Shown here: in pieces, positions 28,027 through 32,997 of the stretch
Layout: every line of letters starts with the position of its first letter
Position numbering within the stretch: the first letter of the stretch is position 1
DNA from: Microcaldota archaeon
Lineage (GTDB): Archaea; Micrarchaeota; Micrarchaeia; Anstonellales; Anstonellaceae
Direction: 5' to 3'
DNA length: 32,997 nt
Assembly (NCBI GenBank): GCA_026396415.1
Contig: JAPLWX010000026.1
Location: 1-32,997 of the forward strand
The notes under the pieces: model-generated
What the model was told of the DNA's origin: nothing
Database searches by the model: none
The model's input: only the letters and a program-made list of their open reading frames with translations
Position numbers and translations under genes: made by a program

Positions 28027-28797
28027 TCAGGGCTTTTTTGCAGGCGGCAGCGTCTTCCAGAGGTAATTGAAGTAGGAAACATAGTTTTTCGCCACTTCCT
28101 CGTTTTCCAGCACGAAAGCAAAGAGGTTTTCGCCCCAGAAGATGTTTGCCACCCTGTTGCCAAAGATAAAGATGACGTTTGGGGAGCCGAATTCCGGTGG
28201 AAGGGTTTTTACCTCGTAGTATTCCCTGTCCGTTTTGTAGTCTTCGAAGAACTTTGCGCGCGCTGTAACAATGTCGTGCATCCATATCCTGCGCACTATC
28301 CTCTTTTTCATGAACATGCCCCACCATTCCTCGCCCAAATACTTTACCGAGCCCCAGTTGCCGCCTATATAGTAGTGGTCTGATACCCCAAGCGATTCCG
28401 TGAATAGCGAGCGCACGCCTTCCTTTCCGCGATATATCCTGACGTCGAATGCAGGCTTTGCTGCCTCGTGCTTCTTTATGAGGGAAGGCAGCTCGCGCGC
28501 AAGGAGCGCCTTTTTTTCGGAAACCGCTTTTTCCTCATCCTCAAGGTAAGTTAGTATCTTGTTCGGGTGGGTTACGCGGTATATCTTATGCCTGTTTTCG
28601 GTGTAGTAGGCGACCAATCCCTTGCTGATGAGCTTGTTTATGATGTCATAGACGTTCCTGCGCTCAATGCCGGTGTGCTCGTGCACTGACTGCAGCGTGG
28701 CAGCCTCGGAGTTGAGGATTGACTCGTACACGCGCCCCTCCCCGTCAGAGAAGCCCAGGCGCTGCCAAATGCCTGTTTCTTTGCCCATAGTAGCCAT
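28027..28797 (-). CDS. TrmB-family transcriptional regulator
   Basis: A protein of about 256 residues. The N-terminal winged helix GFSDGEGRVYESILNSEAATLQSVHEHTGIERRNVYDIINKLISKGLV has the TrmB pattern. A short coiled coil (KILTYLEDEEKAVSEKKALLARELPSLIKKHE) follows. The C-terminal sensor-like region (VRIYRGKEGVRSLFTESLG ... FNYLWK) matches the effector domain of TrmB regulators, which sense sugars in characterised members. The ATG at 28797 is chosen because TATATTTA lies about 33 nt upstream. Further upstream codons would run through the promoter. An ATG at 28788 is also possible. It is divergent from the unknown gene at 28885, a likely target. Confidence 0.85.
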   Translation of the reverse strand: MATMGKETGIWQRLGFSDGEGRVYESILNSEAATLQSVHEHTGIERRNVYDIINKLISKGLVAYYTENRHKIYRVTHPNKILTYLEDEEKAVSEKKALLARELPSLIKKHEAAKPAFDVRIYRGKEGVRSLFTESLGVSDHYYIGGNWGSVKYLGEEWWGMFMKKRIVRRIWMHDIVTARAKFFEDYKTDREYYEVKTLPPEFGSPNVIFIFGNRVANIFWGENLFAFVLENEEVAKNYVSYFNYLWKTLPPAKKP

Positions 28798-28798
28798 A

Positions 28799-28834
28799 GT
28801 GGTATTGTTAGGACACCACATTTTATTAAATATA
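28799..28834. promoter_or_regulatory. Shared promoter/operator between trmB and the divergent gene
   Basis: The inverted repeat GTGGT (28799-28803) and ACCAC (28815-28819) spans the predicted trmB start site. TAAATATA (28827-28834) can serve as TATA box for trmB on the minus strand and, read as AAATATAC, for the plus-strand gene at 28885. The site is a candidate for TrmB autoregulation. Confidence 0.45.
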
Positions 28835-28884
28835 CCCTTATACACAAACAAACACAGACAGAAACAGATTGGAGGGGGATTGGA

Positions 28885-29520
28885 ATGATGAAATTTGCTA
28901 ACACCGGGATAAGCACCTCGCGCTGCGATGCAGACAAGGTTGCCAGGGACTTCAACGGCGGCAGGCTTCCAAAGTACGCAGAGCTTGACAAGTTCAAGAT
29001 GGAGGACAATTACTCCGGCACATTTTGGGGAAAGGAGTGGGCGGCAAAAGGCGTGCTCATTGAAAAAGGCAAGGATCTTGTCGACAAGGGATCAAGCGTG
29101 CTCATCCCCTATGGCGACATTGAAAAGGCAAACAAGGCGCTTATCGAATCCGGCAAGGCGGGGATTGTCGGAGTGAAAGGCGTACTTTTTCTTATCGACC
29201 CTGAGGCATGCACTCTGAAAAACGGGCTAGATGTCCTTGAAAACCCGAAAATCACCGTGGTGGAAAACGCGGTGCTTGAAATGGGCGGCAAGGGCATGGC
29301 AGACCCTGAAACAAAAATTGCCATTCATGCGGCAGAGATGGTTCTTGACTCGCTTCCTGTTAGCCAGATAAGGTGGAACTATATCGGAGATGGCATCTGG
29401 CCCCTAGTCCGCGGCGACAAGTACCTCCTCGGCAACTACGGCAGACTCTACGTCGTCAGCTACGGCCGTCCGTCCTACCGTTTTCGGGTGCTTAGCGTTA
29501 CGGAAGACAAAAAAGACTAG
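28885..29520 (+). CDS. Unknown 211-residue protein
   Basis: Not recognised. No signal peptide or membrane segment is visible. The middle part alternates strands and helices (GVLIEKGKDLVDKGSSVLIPYGDIEKANKALIESGKAGIVGVKGVLFLIDPEA). The C-terminus is Tyr- and Arg-rich (YGRLYVVSYGRPSYRFRVLSV). A strong Shine-Dalgarno GGAGGGGG precedes two tandem ATG codons. It is divergent from the TrmB-type regulator and shares its promoter region. Its stop TAG overlaps a leader sequence (TAGTGAAAACGAGGTG) for the next gene, so translation may be coupled. Confidence 0.75.
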   Translation: MMKFANTGISTSRCDADKVARDFNGGRLPKYAELDKFKMEDNYSGTFWGKEWAAKGVLIEKGKDLVDKGSSVLIPYGDIEKANKALIESGKAGIVGVKGVLFLIDPEACTLKNGLDVLENPKITVVENAVLEMGGKGMADPETKIAIHAAEMVLDSLPVSQIRWNYIGDGIWPLVRGDKYLLGNYGRLYVVSYGRPSYRFRVLSVTEDKKD

Positions 29521-29540
29521 TGAAAACGAGGTGGATTGAC

Positions 29541-30086
29541 ATGATGGATTTCATTGAACGCCGAAATGTTAACATTTCATTGCACGATGTTAAGAAAATG
29601 TGGCGAGCATGCGACAGAGCTAAGAAAAGCGGCGATAGCGCCACGCTCGAGGTAGCTGTGCAGAAAGTAGTTGTGAAGAGGATAGGAATGACTGTTAGCG
29701 ATGATTGTGCAAAGGAGCTTTCCAAGGAAATAGAACCATCACTCGAGAAATACGATGCCATTCGCAAAAAAAATATAATATTGAAAATGATTTTAGCTAA
29801 TACGCTCATGTGGGGCGCTGCCGCTATAGGAGCAGTAGGTGGCGGCGGTTTGTTATTGTATGCTTTGGCAGTTGATGATAAATGTATTAATACTGCGCCG
29901 CAGGCAGGGGATGGTATAAGAGCCGGGATATCCATGCTAGGGGCGGCAGCCTGTTTTGTTTTTTCATTTTTTACAGGAACGTCTTTGGCAGATTATGCGA
30001 AGGAAGCCGAGTACAAGATTGCATGCAGTAAAGATGAGGTGCGCAGGGTCTTCAACCGATTTATTTTTTCATGCAAATTAGAATGA
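29541..30086 (+). CDS. Small two-helix membrane protein (paralog A)
   Basis: The protein has 181 residues. A charged helical N-terminal domain contains DVKKMWRACDRAKKSGDSATLEVAVQKVVVKRIG. Two membrane helices follow (MILANTLMWGAAAIGAVGGGGLLLYAL and AGISMLGAAACFVFSFFTGTSL), then a short charged tail. It is paralogous to the next gene: both have (M/I)(W/F)R(A/T)C(D/I)(R/K)A(K/Q)K near residue 25, a V-K-R-I segment, and two membrane helices. I chose the ATG at 29541 because GAGGTGG lies six bases before it. A GTG at 29520 sits in the leader. AT content is higher than in the neighbouring housekeeping genes. Function unknown. Confidence 0.7.
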   Translation: MMDFIERRNVNISLHDVKKMWRACDRAKKSGDSATLEVAVQKVVVKRIGMTVSDDCAKELSKEIEPSLEKYDAIRKKNIILKMILANTLMWGAAAIGAVGGGGLLLYALAVDDKCINTAPQAGDGIRAGISMLGAAACFVFSFFTGTSLADYAKEAEYKIACSKDEVRRVFNRFIFSCKLE

Positions 30087-30125
30087 GAGATATTGCCAAT
30101 CAAAAAGAATAAGAGGTGGATTTAC

Positions 30126-30716
30126 ATGGCATTGAAACTTGTTGGAATGCAACGGGTAGTGACCCGGCGCGACGCCAGGGAAATCTTCAGAACCTGCATC
30201 AAAGCGCAAAAGGAAGGGCCAAAAGGCGAGCTTGCGAGGAAGAAATTTGAGGAGAAAATCGAAACTGCAGTGGTCACTGTTGCCAAGAGGATACCTAACG
30301 CAAGAAACATCCCAGAAGTCAAGCAGAGTGTTGCCCAAGAGCTCGAAAGCCGCATAAAGGACGGTAAAATCAATGCCGGGACCGGGTTCCGCGTCAAGGA
30401 CATTTGGTGGGACGAATATACGGGATTCTTCGGACTGTTTTGTGGCATAGGCGTGGGTGTCGCAGGATTTCTCATTAAGGGGGTTGACCGTGAAGCATCA
30501 AGTCCGCTTCGTGCTGATGCCATAGGATATATGATGATGGGATTTGGCGGACTTGTTGTTCTTGCGTTCACAGAGCACATCCTAGAGATGACAATTAGGA
30601 GTGCCCATCATATCCTTCGACGCGAGAGGCGGCTGGCAAATACCGCGGCAATGATAATGGAGGAAAGAATCGAAAAAACGCTTCTCCATTGGTCTTGCAT
30701 AGGAAAAGCAGAATGA
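30126..30716 (+). CDS. Small two-helix membrane protein (paralog B)
   Basis: The 196-residue protein begins MALKLVGMQRVVTRRDAREIFRTCIKAQKEGPKGELARKKFEEK. Two membrane helices are at FFGLFCGIGVGVAGFLIKG and AIGYMMMGFGGLVVLAFTEHIL, and the tail is basic (RSAHHILRRERRLAN). It is homologous to paralog A in layout and in the RTC-x-KAQK motif. The start follows AGAGGTGGATTTAC, nearly the same leader as paralog A. Function unknown. A recently duplicated accessory family is likely. Confidence 0.72.
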   Translation: MALKLVGMQRVVTRRDAREIFRTCIKAQKEGPKGELARKKFEEKIETAVVTVAKRIPNARNIPEVKQSVAQELESRIKDGKINAGTGFRVKDIWWDEYTGFFGLFCGIGVGVAGFLIKGVDREASSPLRADAIGYMMMGFGGLVVLAFTEHILEMTIRSAHHILRRERRLANTAAMIMEERIEKTLLHWSCIGKAE

Positions 30717-30745
30717 ACGCTATTAGTGAAAACGAGGTGACAACG

Positions 30746-30842
30746 ATGGCATTGAAACTTGTGGATGGAAAGGTTGTGCGCGTGCCCGGAGGCGCGCGTC
30801 AACATTTCTCCTTCATTGGGGTTGGGCTCGCGCCCAACTGCT
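30746..30842 (+). pseudogene. Truncated third copy: shared leader and start, then unrelated sequence
   Basis: TAGTGAAAACGAGGTG (30724-30739) is identical to the leader of paralog A (29518-29533). The following ATGGCATTGAAACTTGT (30746-30762) is identical to the first 17 bases of paralog B. After MALKLVDGK similarity ends, and the frame runs on into the antisense of the aminotransferase gene to 31156. It is probably a recombination remnant. A short real peptide is possible. Confidence 0.5.
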
Positions 30843-30868
30843 GGAAAAAAGCTAGCAGCTTTTTTCCA
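30821..30868. terminator. Two adjacent hairpins at the aminotransferase 3' end
   Basis: GTTGGGC pairs across TCGC (30821-30838). TGGAAAAAAGCT pairs across AGC with its complement (30842-30868), a 12-bp perfect stem with six A and six T. On the minus strand the second hairpin contains the last codons and the stop codon of the aminotransferase (stop at 30852-30854) and ends in a T-run, so it can terminate that gene. Confidence 0.55.
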
Positions 30869-32027
30869 CAAATTTCGCTATTTTCCCTATTGCCTCGTGC
30901 AATTCCTCCGGCGGCGCGAGGTAGACCAGGCGGAAGTATTTGCCGTCAAGCACGGGAGAGAAGCCCATGCCGGGCACCACGAGCACGCCGGTTTCCTCGA
31001 GCATGGAGTAGACGAACGCGCGGTCGTCCGCGAATTTTTTTGTCTCTATTTTCGGGAACGAGTAGAATGCCGCCTTTGGCTTGGCGCAGCTCATGCCCGG
31101 GATTTCGTTCAGTTCCTTGTAGACGATGTCGCGCCTCTTGCGAAGCTCGCTCTTGAAGCCCTCGATGTGGGACATGGGCTGCGTGTATGCCGCAAGCGCG
31201 CCGCGCTGCATTTCCCAGTTCACGCTCAGGCGCTGGTTGCACAGTTTTGCAAGCGCGCCTTGCATGCCTTCCATGTCGGGCCCGTGGAGCGCAAGGTACC
31301 CGACGCGCGCGCCGGGATAGATGTAGTTCTTCGAGATTCCGTTGCCGGAGATGAGCTGCTGGTCGGATGACACGACATCGCGCATGTTGACCGCCTTTTC
31401 GTCGTCAAGAGTTATCTTGTCATATATTTCGTCGGAAATGATGGGAAGGCTGTGCTCTGCGGCAAGGTCTGCGATTTTTTTCAGGAGGGAGCGGGGGTAG
31501 GTGGCGCCTGTGGGGTTGTTGGGGTTTATCACCACGAGTGCCTTGGTCTTTTTGTTTATGCGCGCGCGCATCTCTTCGGGATTCGGGTGGAAGTGCCTGT
31601 CCGTCGGGTAGTAGTTCTTGGCGCCCCAGCTCACCATGAGCTTGGTGTTGTAGAGCGGATAGCCTGGCGAGGGAAGGAGCACGTTGTCCCCAGGGTCGAT
31701 GAGCGCCTGGAAAAGGAAGTCTATGCCTTCGGAAAGCCCTGAGTGGATGGTGACGTTCTCGGCAGGCACGCCTTCGATTTTTGCCACGGCATGGCGGAGC
31801 TCGGGGTCTCCCTCTGACGGGCAGTAGGCCGAATAGCGCGGCTGGCGCAGCGCCTCTATTATCGCGTCGGTGACATGCTGCGGCGGCCTGAAGCCGAACT
31901 GGTTGGGGTCGCCTATGTTGAACCAGTGTATCTTCTTGTCGGATGCCTCGACCTTGCGCGCGAACGTGACTATGTCGCGTATTTCGTACGATATGTTTGC
32001 CACTCTTTTCGACAGCCTGATTGCCAT
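30852..32027 (-). CDS. Class I PLP-dependent aminotransferase (AlaA-like)
   Basis: A protein of about 391 residues that transfers amino groups between amino acids and 2-oxo acids using pyridoxal phosphate. Visible: NIGDPNQFGFRPP near the N-terminus, SPGYPLY, VINPNNPTGA, SDEIYDKI, the PLP lysine in ISGNGISKNYIYPGARVGY, and the carboxylate-binding Arg in KYFRLVYLAPPEEL. The order and wording resemble E. coli AlaA (alanine transaminase), but aspartate-type specificity cannot be excluded. The ATG at 32027 is exactly 26 nt from the centre of a TATA box, predicting a leaderless start. An ATG at 32036 would add three residues. The stop lies inside a hairpin. Confidence 0.9.
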   Translation of the reverse strand: MAIRLSKRVANISYEIRDIVTFARKVEASDKKIHWFNIGDPNQFGFRPPQHVTDAIIEALRQPRYSAYCPSEGDPELRHAVAKIEGVPAENVTIHSGLSEGIDFLFQALIDPGDNVLLPSPGYPLYNTKLMVSWGAKNYYPTDRHFHPNPEEMRARINKKTKALVVINPNNPTGATYPRSLLKKIADLAAEHSLPIISDEIYDKITLDDEKAVNMRDVVSSDQQLISGNGISKNYIYPGARVGYLALHGPDMEGMQGALAKLCNQRLSVNWEMQRGALAAYTQPMSHIEGFKSELRKRRDIVYKELNEIPGMSCAKPKAAFYSFPKIETKKFADDRAFVYSMLEETGVLVVPGMGFSPVLDGKYFRLVYLAPPEELHEAIGKIAKFVEKSC

Positions 32028-32048
32028 AGGGGGCATTTGCAGATTAAG

Positions 32049-32056
32049 TTATAAAA
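32049..32056 (-). promoter_or_regulatory. TATA box of the aminotransferase gene
   Basis: TTTTATAA on the minus strand, centred 26 nt before the ATG at 32027. It decides between the two possible starts. Confidence 0.55.
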
Positions 32057-32121
32057 GAGAGGCGTTCGGCGATTGTTGATGAAGGCGATGGTTTTTTAAG
32101 AGCGCGCACAATCAAAATGGC

Positions 32122-32331
32122 ATGGCAAGGCAACTTGGGATGAAGCGGGCGCAAGAGACTCCAGAGGCAGAAAGGAGGAAAGAGGGCGTGCTCCACGGCA
32201 TACTGGTGTGCGCGCTGGGCGGCATCTGGCTCGCGCAGGAAATAGGCACGATAAAGACTGATGTGCCCTTCGGGCCCATCATAATAATAGTGATAGGCTT
32301 CCTCATGCTTCTTCCCTGGCTTAAGAAATGA
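32122..32331 (+). CDS. Small membrane protein, 69 residues
   Basis: Not recognised. The charged N-terminal 22 residues (MARQLGMKRAQETPEAERRKEG) are followed by two hydrophobic segments, VLHGILVCALGGIWLAQEIG and FGPIIIIVIGFLMLLPWL, joined by a short TIKTDVP turn. It should be a membrane hairpin with both ends on the same side. A TTTTTTAAG box about 26 nt before the ATG predicts a leaderless transcript. Divergent from the aminotransferase. The next gene follows after 18 bp and may be co-transcribed. Confidence 0.7.
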   Translation: MARQLGMKRAQETPEAERRKEGVLHGILVCALGGIWLAQEIGTIKTDVPFGPIIIIVIGFLMLLPWLKK

Positions 32332-32349
32332 AATTTGCGAGGTCACCCC

Positions 32350-32682
32350 ATGAACCTGGTTTTTGAAGTCCCATCGGCAAGCAAGGCAAAGCTTGTTGCG
32401 CTTTTAGAGGCAGACCCCTACGGGAAGCCCTGCTTCTCAAGGAACGGCTACAAGGTGAAGGACGGGGTGCAGGTTTCGCAGGACAAGGAAAAATGCTACG
32501 TCTTCATGCGCGCAACAGACGAGTTCGCTGTTTATGCGCGCGAGAAGCTCAAGGGGCTTGTCGGCGCCGATGGCAAGGAGCTTGCTGTGGAGAGCAAGCC
32601 GGAAGTGGCGGCTGCCATTTCCAAAGTCATAGAGGAAGAGGAAAACAACGCCGAGGTTGGCTTTGGCGCAATATTCGGGTAA
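32350..32682 (+). CDS. Unknown 110-residue protein with acidic C-terminus
   Basis: Not recognised. It is a compact alpha/beta protein: MNLVFEVPSASKAKLVALLEADPYG, CFSRNGYKVKDGVQVSQDKEKCYVFMRATDEFAVYAREKLKG, then a helix ending in E-E-E-E-N-N-A-E and the tail VGFGAIFG. The strand/helix pattern recalls small archaeal proteins of unknown function rather than a named family. The ATG at 32350 is preceded by GAGGT. Past its TAA, the same frame continues for 20 codons and ends IGFGAIFG again before a TAG. Confidence 0.75.
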   Translation: MNLVFEVPSASKAKLVALLEADPYGKPCFSRNGYKVKDGVQVSQDKEKCYVFMRATDEFAVYAREKLKGLVGADGKELAVESKPEVAAAISKVIEEEENNAEVGFGAIFG

Positions 32683-32745
32683 GCGCCAAAGTCTGGCCAA
32701 CTGCTGCGGCAGTTGACCATCGGCTTCGGTGCCATTTTTGGCTAG
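32683..32745 (+). other. In-frame extension past the stop, with a hairpin and a repeated tail
   Basis: Following the TAA at 32680-32682, the frame reads A-P-K-S-G-Q-L-L-R-Q-L-T-I-G-F-G-A-I-F-G then TAG. The last seven residues repeat the gene's own C-terminus, but six of the seven codons differ synonymously. A hairpin CAACTGC/GCAGTTG with loop TGCG (32698-32715) lies between. It begins ACT and ends AGT like the hairpins at 3217-3559. Confidence 0.5.
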
Positions 32746-32793
32746 TGCGCATGCGTGTGCTTCTTTATTCTTTCTTATCCTTATTCCCGCGCT

Positions 32794-32862
32794 GTGATGA
32801 CCTCGAGGTATTGCTGACGCCCGCCCCGAAGGTGGGCACGTGATGACGATCTTGAGTTCTGA
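32794..32862 (+). ncRNA. Predicted box C/D sRNA with a hairpin D'-C' spacer
   Basis: Box C GTGATGA (32794-32800), 13-nt guide CCTCGAGGTATTG, box D' CTGA (32814-32817), a 22-nt spacer, box C' GTGATGA (32840-32846), 12-nt guide CGATCTTGAGTT, box D CTGA (32859-32862). The spacer folds into GCCCGCC paired with GGTGGGC around CCGAA. A weak TATA-like TCTTTATT (32762-32769) is at the right distance. Such RNAs guide 2'-O-methylation with L7Ae, Nop5 and fibrillarin. By the D+5 rule the modified bases would be the A in target CAATACCTCGAGG and the C in AACTCAAGATCG. No target was identified. Confidence 0.55.
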
Positions 32863-32997
32863 CCTGTCTTTCCTTAAAGTTGGGTAGCAGGTAAGCAACA
32901 GTCTGCTCCGACGGCAGACAAGATTTTCTCCTGCTCTATTGTTGGGCGCGTTGGCCATTCCCTGATCGAATTTCCGGCTCCAAACCTGACCCACGAA
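32863..32997. other. Structured stretch at the right edge, unidentified
   Basis: No gene recognised. GTCTGC/GCAGAC (about 32910-32930) is enclosed by AGCAGG/CCTGCT, and further pairing (GTTGG with CCAAC/CCAAA) is possible toward the edge. Base composition and nested stems suggest a structured RNA cut by the window, but I could match it to no known family on either strand. Confidence 0.25.

Noticed and set aside
30763-31156. The long plus-strand frame continuing from the third MALKLV start
   Set aside because: Beyond about 30850 it is the antisense of the aminotransferase gene, with an unlikely Arg/Pro-rich composition.
32437-32994. Minus-strand long open frame at the right end
   Set aside because: It is antisense to the 32350 gene and the predicted sRNA, with low-quality composition and no ribosome-binding site or TATA box.
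32863-32997. SRP RNA or RNase P RNA at the right edge
   Set aside because: A GGTCAGG-like word on the minus strand recalls SRP helix 8, but the partner GGAAGG-GCAGC side and the GNAR tetraloop context are missing. No RNase P core motif is visible on either strand.

Overview
This window is archaeal. It carries an archaeal RNA polymerase cluster (subunit H, then B split into B'' and B', then A split into A' and A''), followed by eL30, archaeal NusA, uS12 and uS7, with EF-2 nearby. Many genes have a TATA box about 26 nt upstream of the start codon, which suggests leaderless mRNAs. Genes inside the polymerase/ribosomal operon instead carry a Shine-Dalgarno core GGTG 5-7 nt before the start. The split B subunit is known from several euryarchaeal groups. 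The small hypothetical membrane proteins and the DUF2683/RelE-like pair would also suit a DPANN-type archaeon. I cannot place it more precisely.

Layout. 1-3113 (minus): a metal(loid)-resistance operon, arsR > Cys-rich thioredoxin-like protein > P1B-type ATPase > arsC, plus the first codons of one more gene at the left edge. 3114-3622: a non-coding block of repeated, nested hairpins. 3623-5049 (minus): an MNT nucleotidyltransferase, HEPN and GNAT operon. 5106-10405: a candidate 5.3 kb integrative element. It holds two tandem radical SAM proteins with an unusual CX5CX2C cluster motif and a tyrosine recombinase with a zinc ribbon. It is bounded by a 15-bp direct repeat. The right copy of that repeat is the 3' end of a predicted box C/D sRNA on the minus strand, so the element may have inserted into an sRNA gene. 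10656-13736: a CorA-like protein, a small membrane protein, an unknown protein with nitrilase-like features, and a JAMM metalloprotease.

13926-24689 is the transcription/translation operon rpoH-rpoB''-rpoB'-rpoA'-rpoA''-rpl30e-nusA-rps12-rps7. rpoA'' contains an intein with a LAGLIDADG-type endonuclease. RpoB' has lost the usual C-terminal zinc-finger cysteines, and uS12 departs from near-universal residues in its decoding loops. A U-rich terminator follows. Next come a RelE-like toxin/antitoxin pair and a small unknown gene whose stop codon overlaps the stop of the convergent EF-2 gene (25659-27851).

27945-32027: a terminator/hairpin region, a TrmB-type regulator, a divergent unknown gene probably under its control, two paralogous small membrane proteins with a chimeric third start, and an AlaA-like aminotransferase. 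The right end has two small genes. One has an in-frame duplicate of its last residues beyond the stop codon. It is followed by a second predicted box C/D sRNA and an unresolved structured stretch.

Two themes recur in the non-coding DNA: perfect hairpins with 3-5 nt loops, sometimes nested inside each other, and predicted box C/D RNAs whose D'-C' spacer folds into its own stem. All functional calls rest on reading the sequence only. No searches or folding programs were run.
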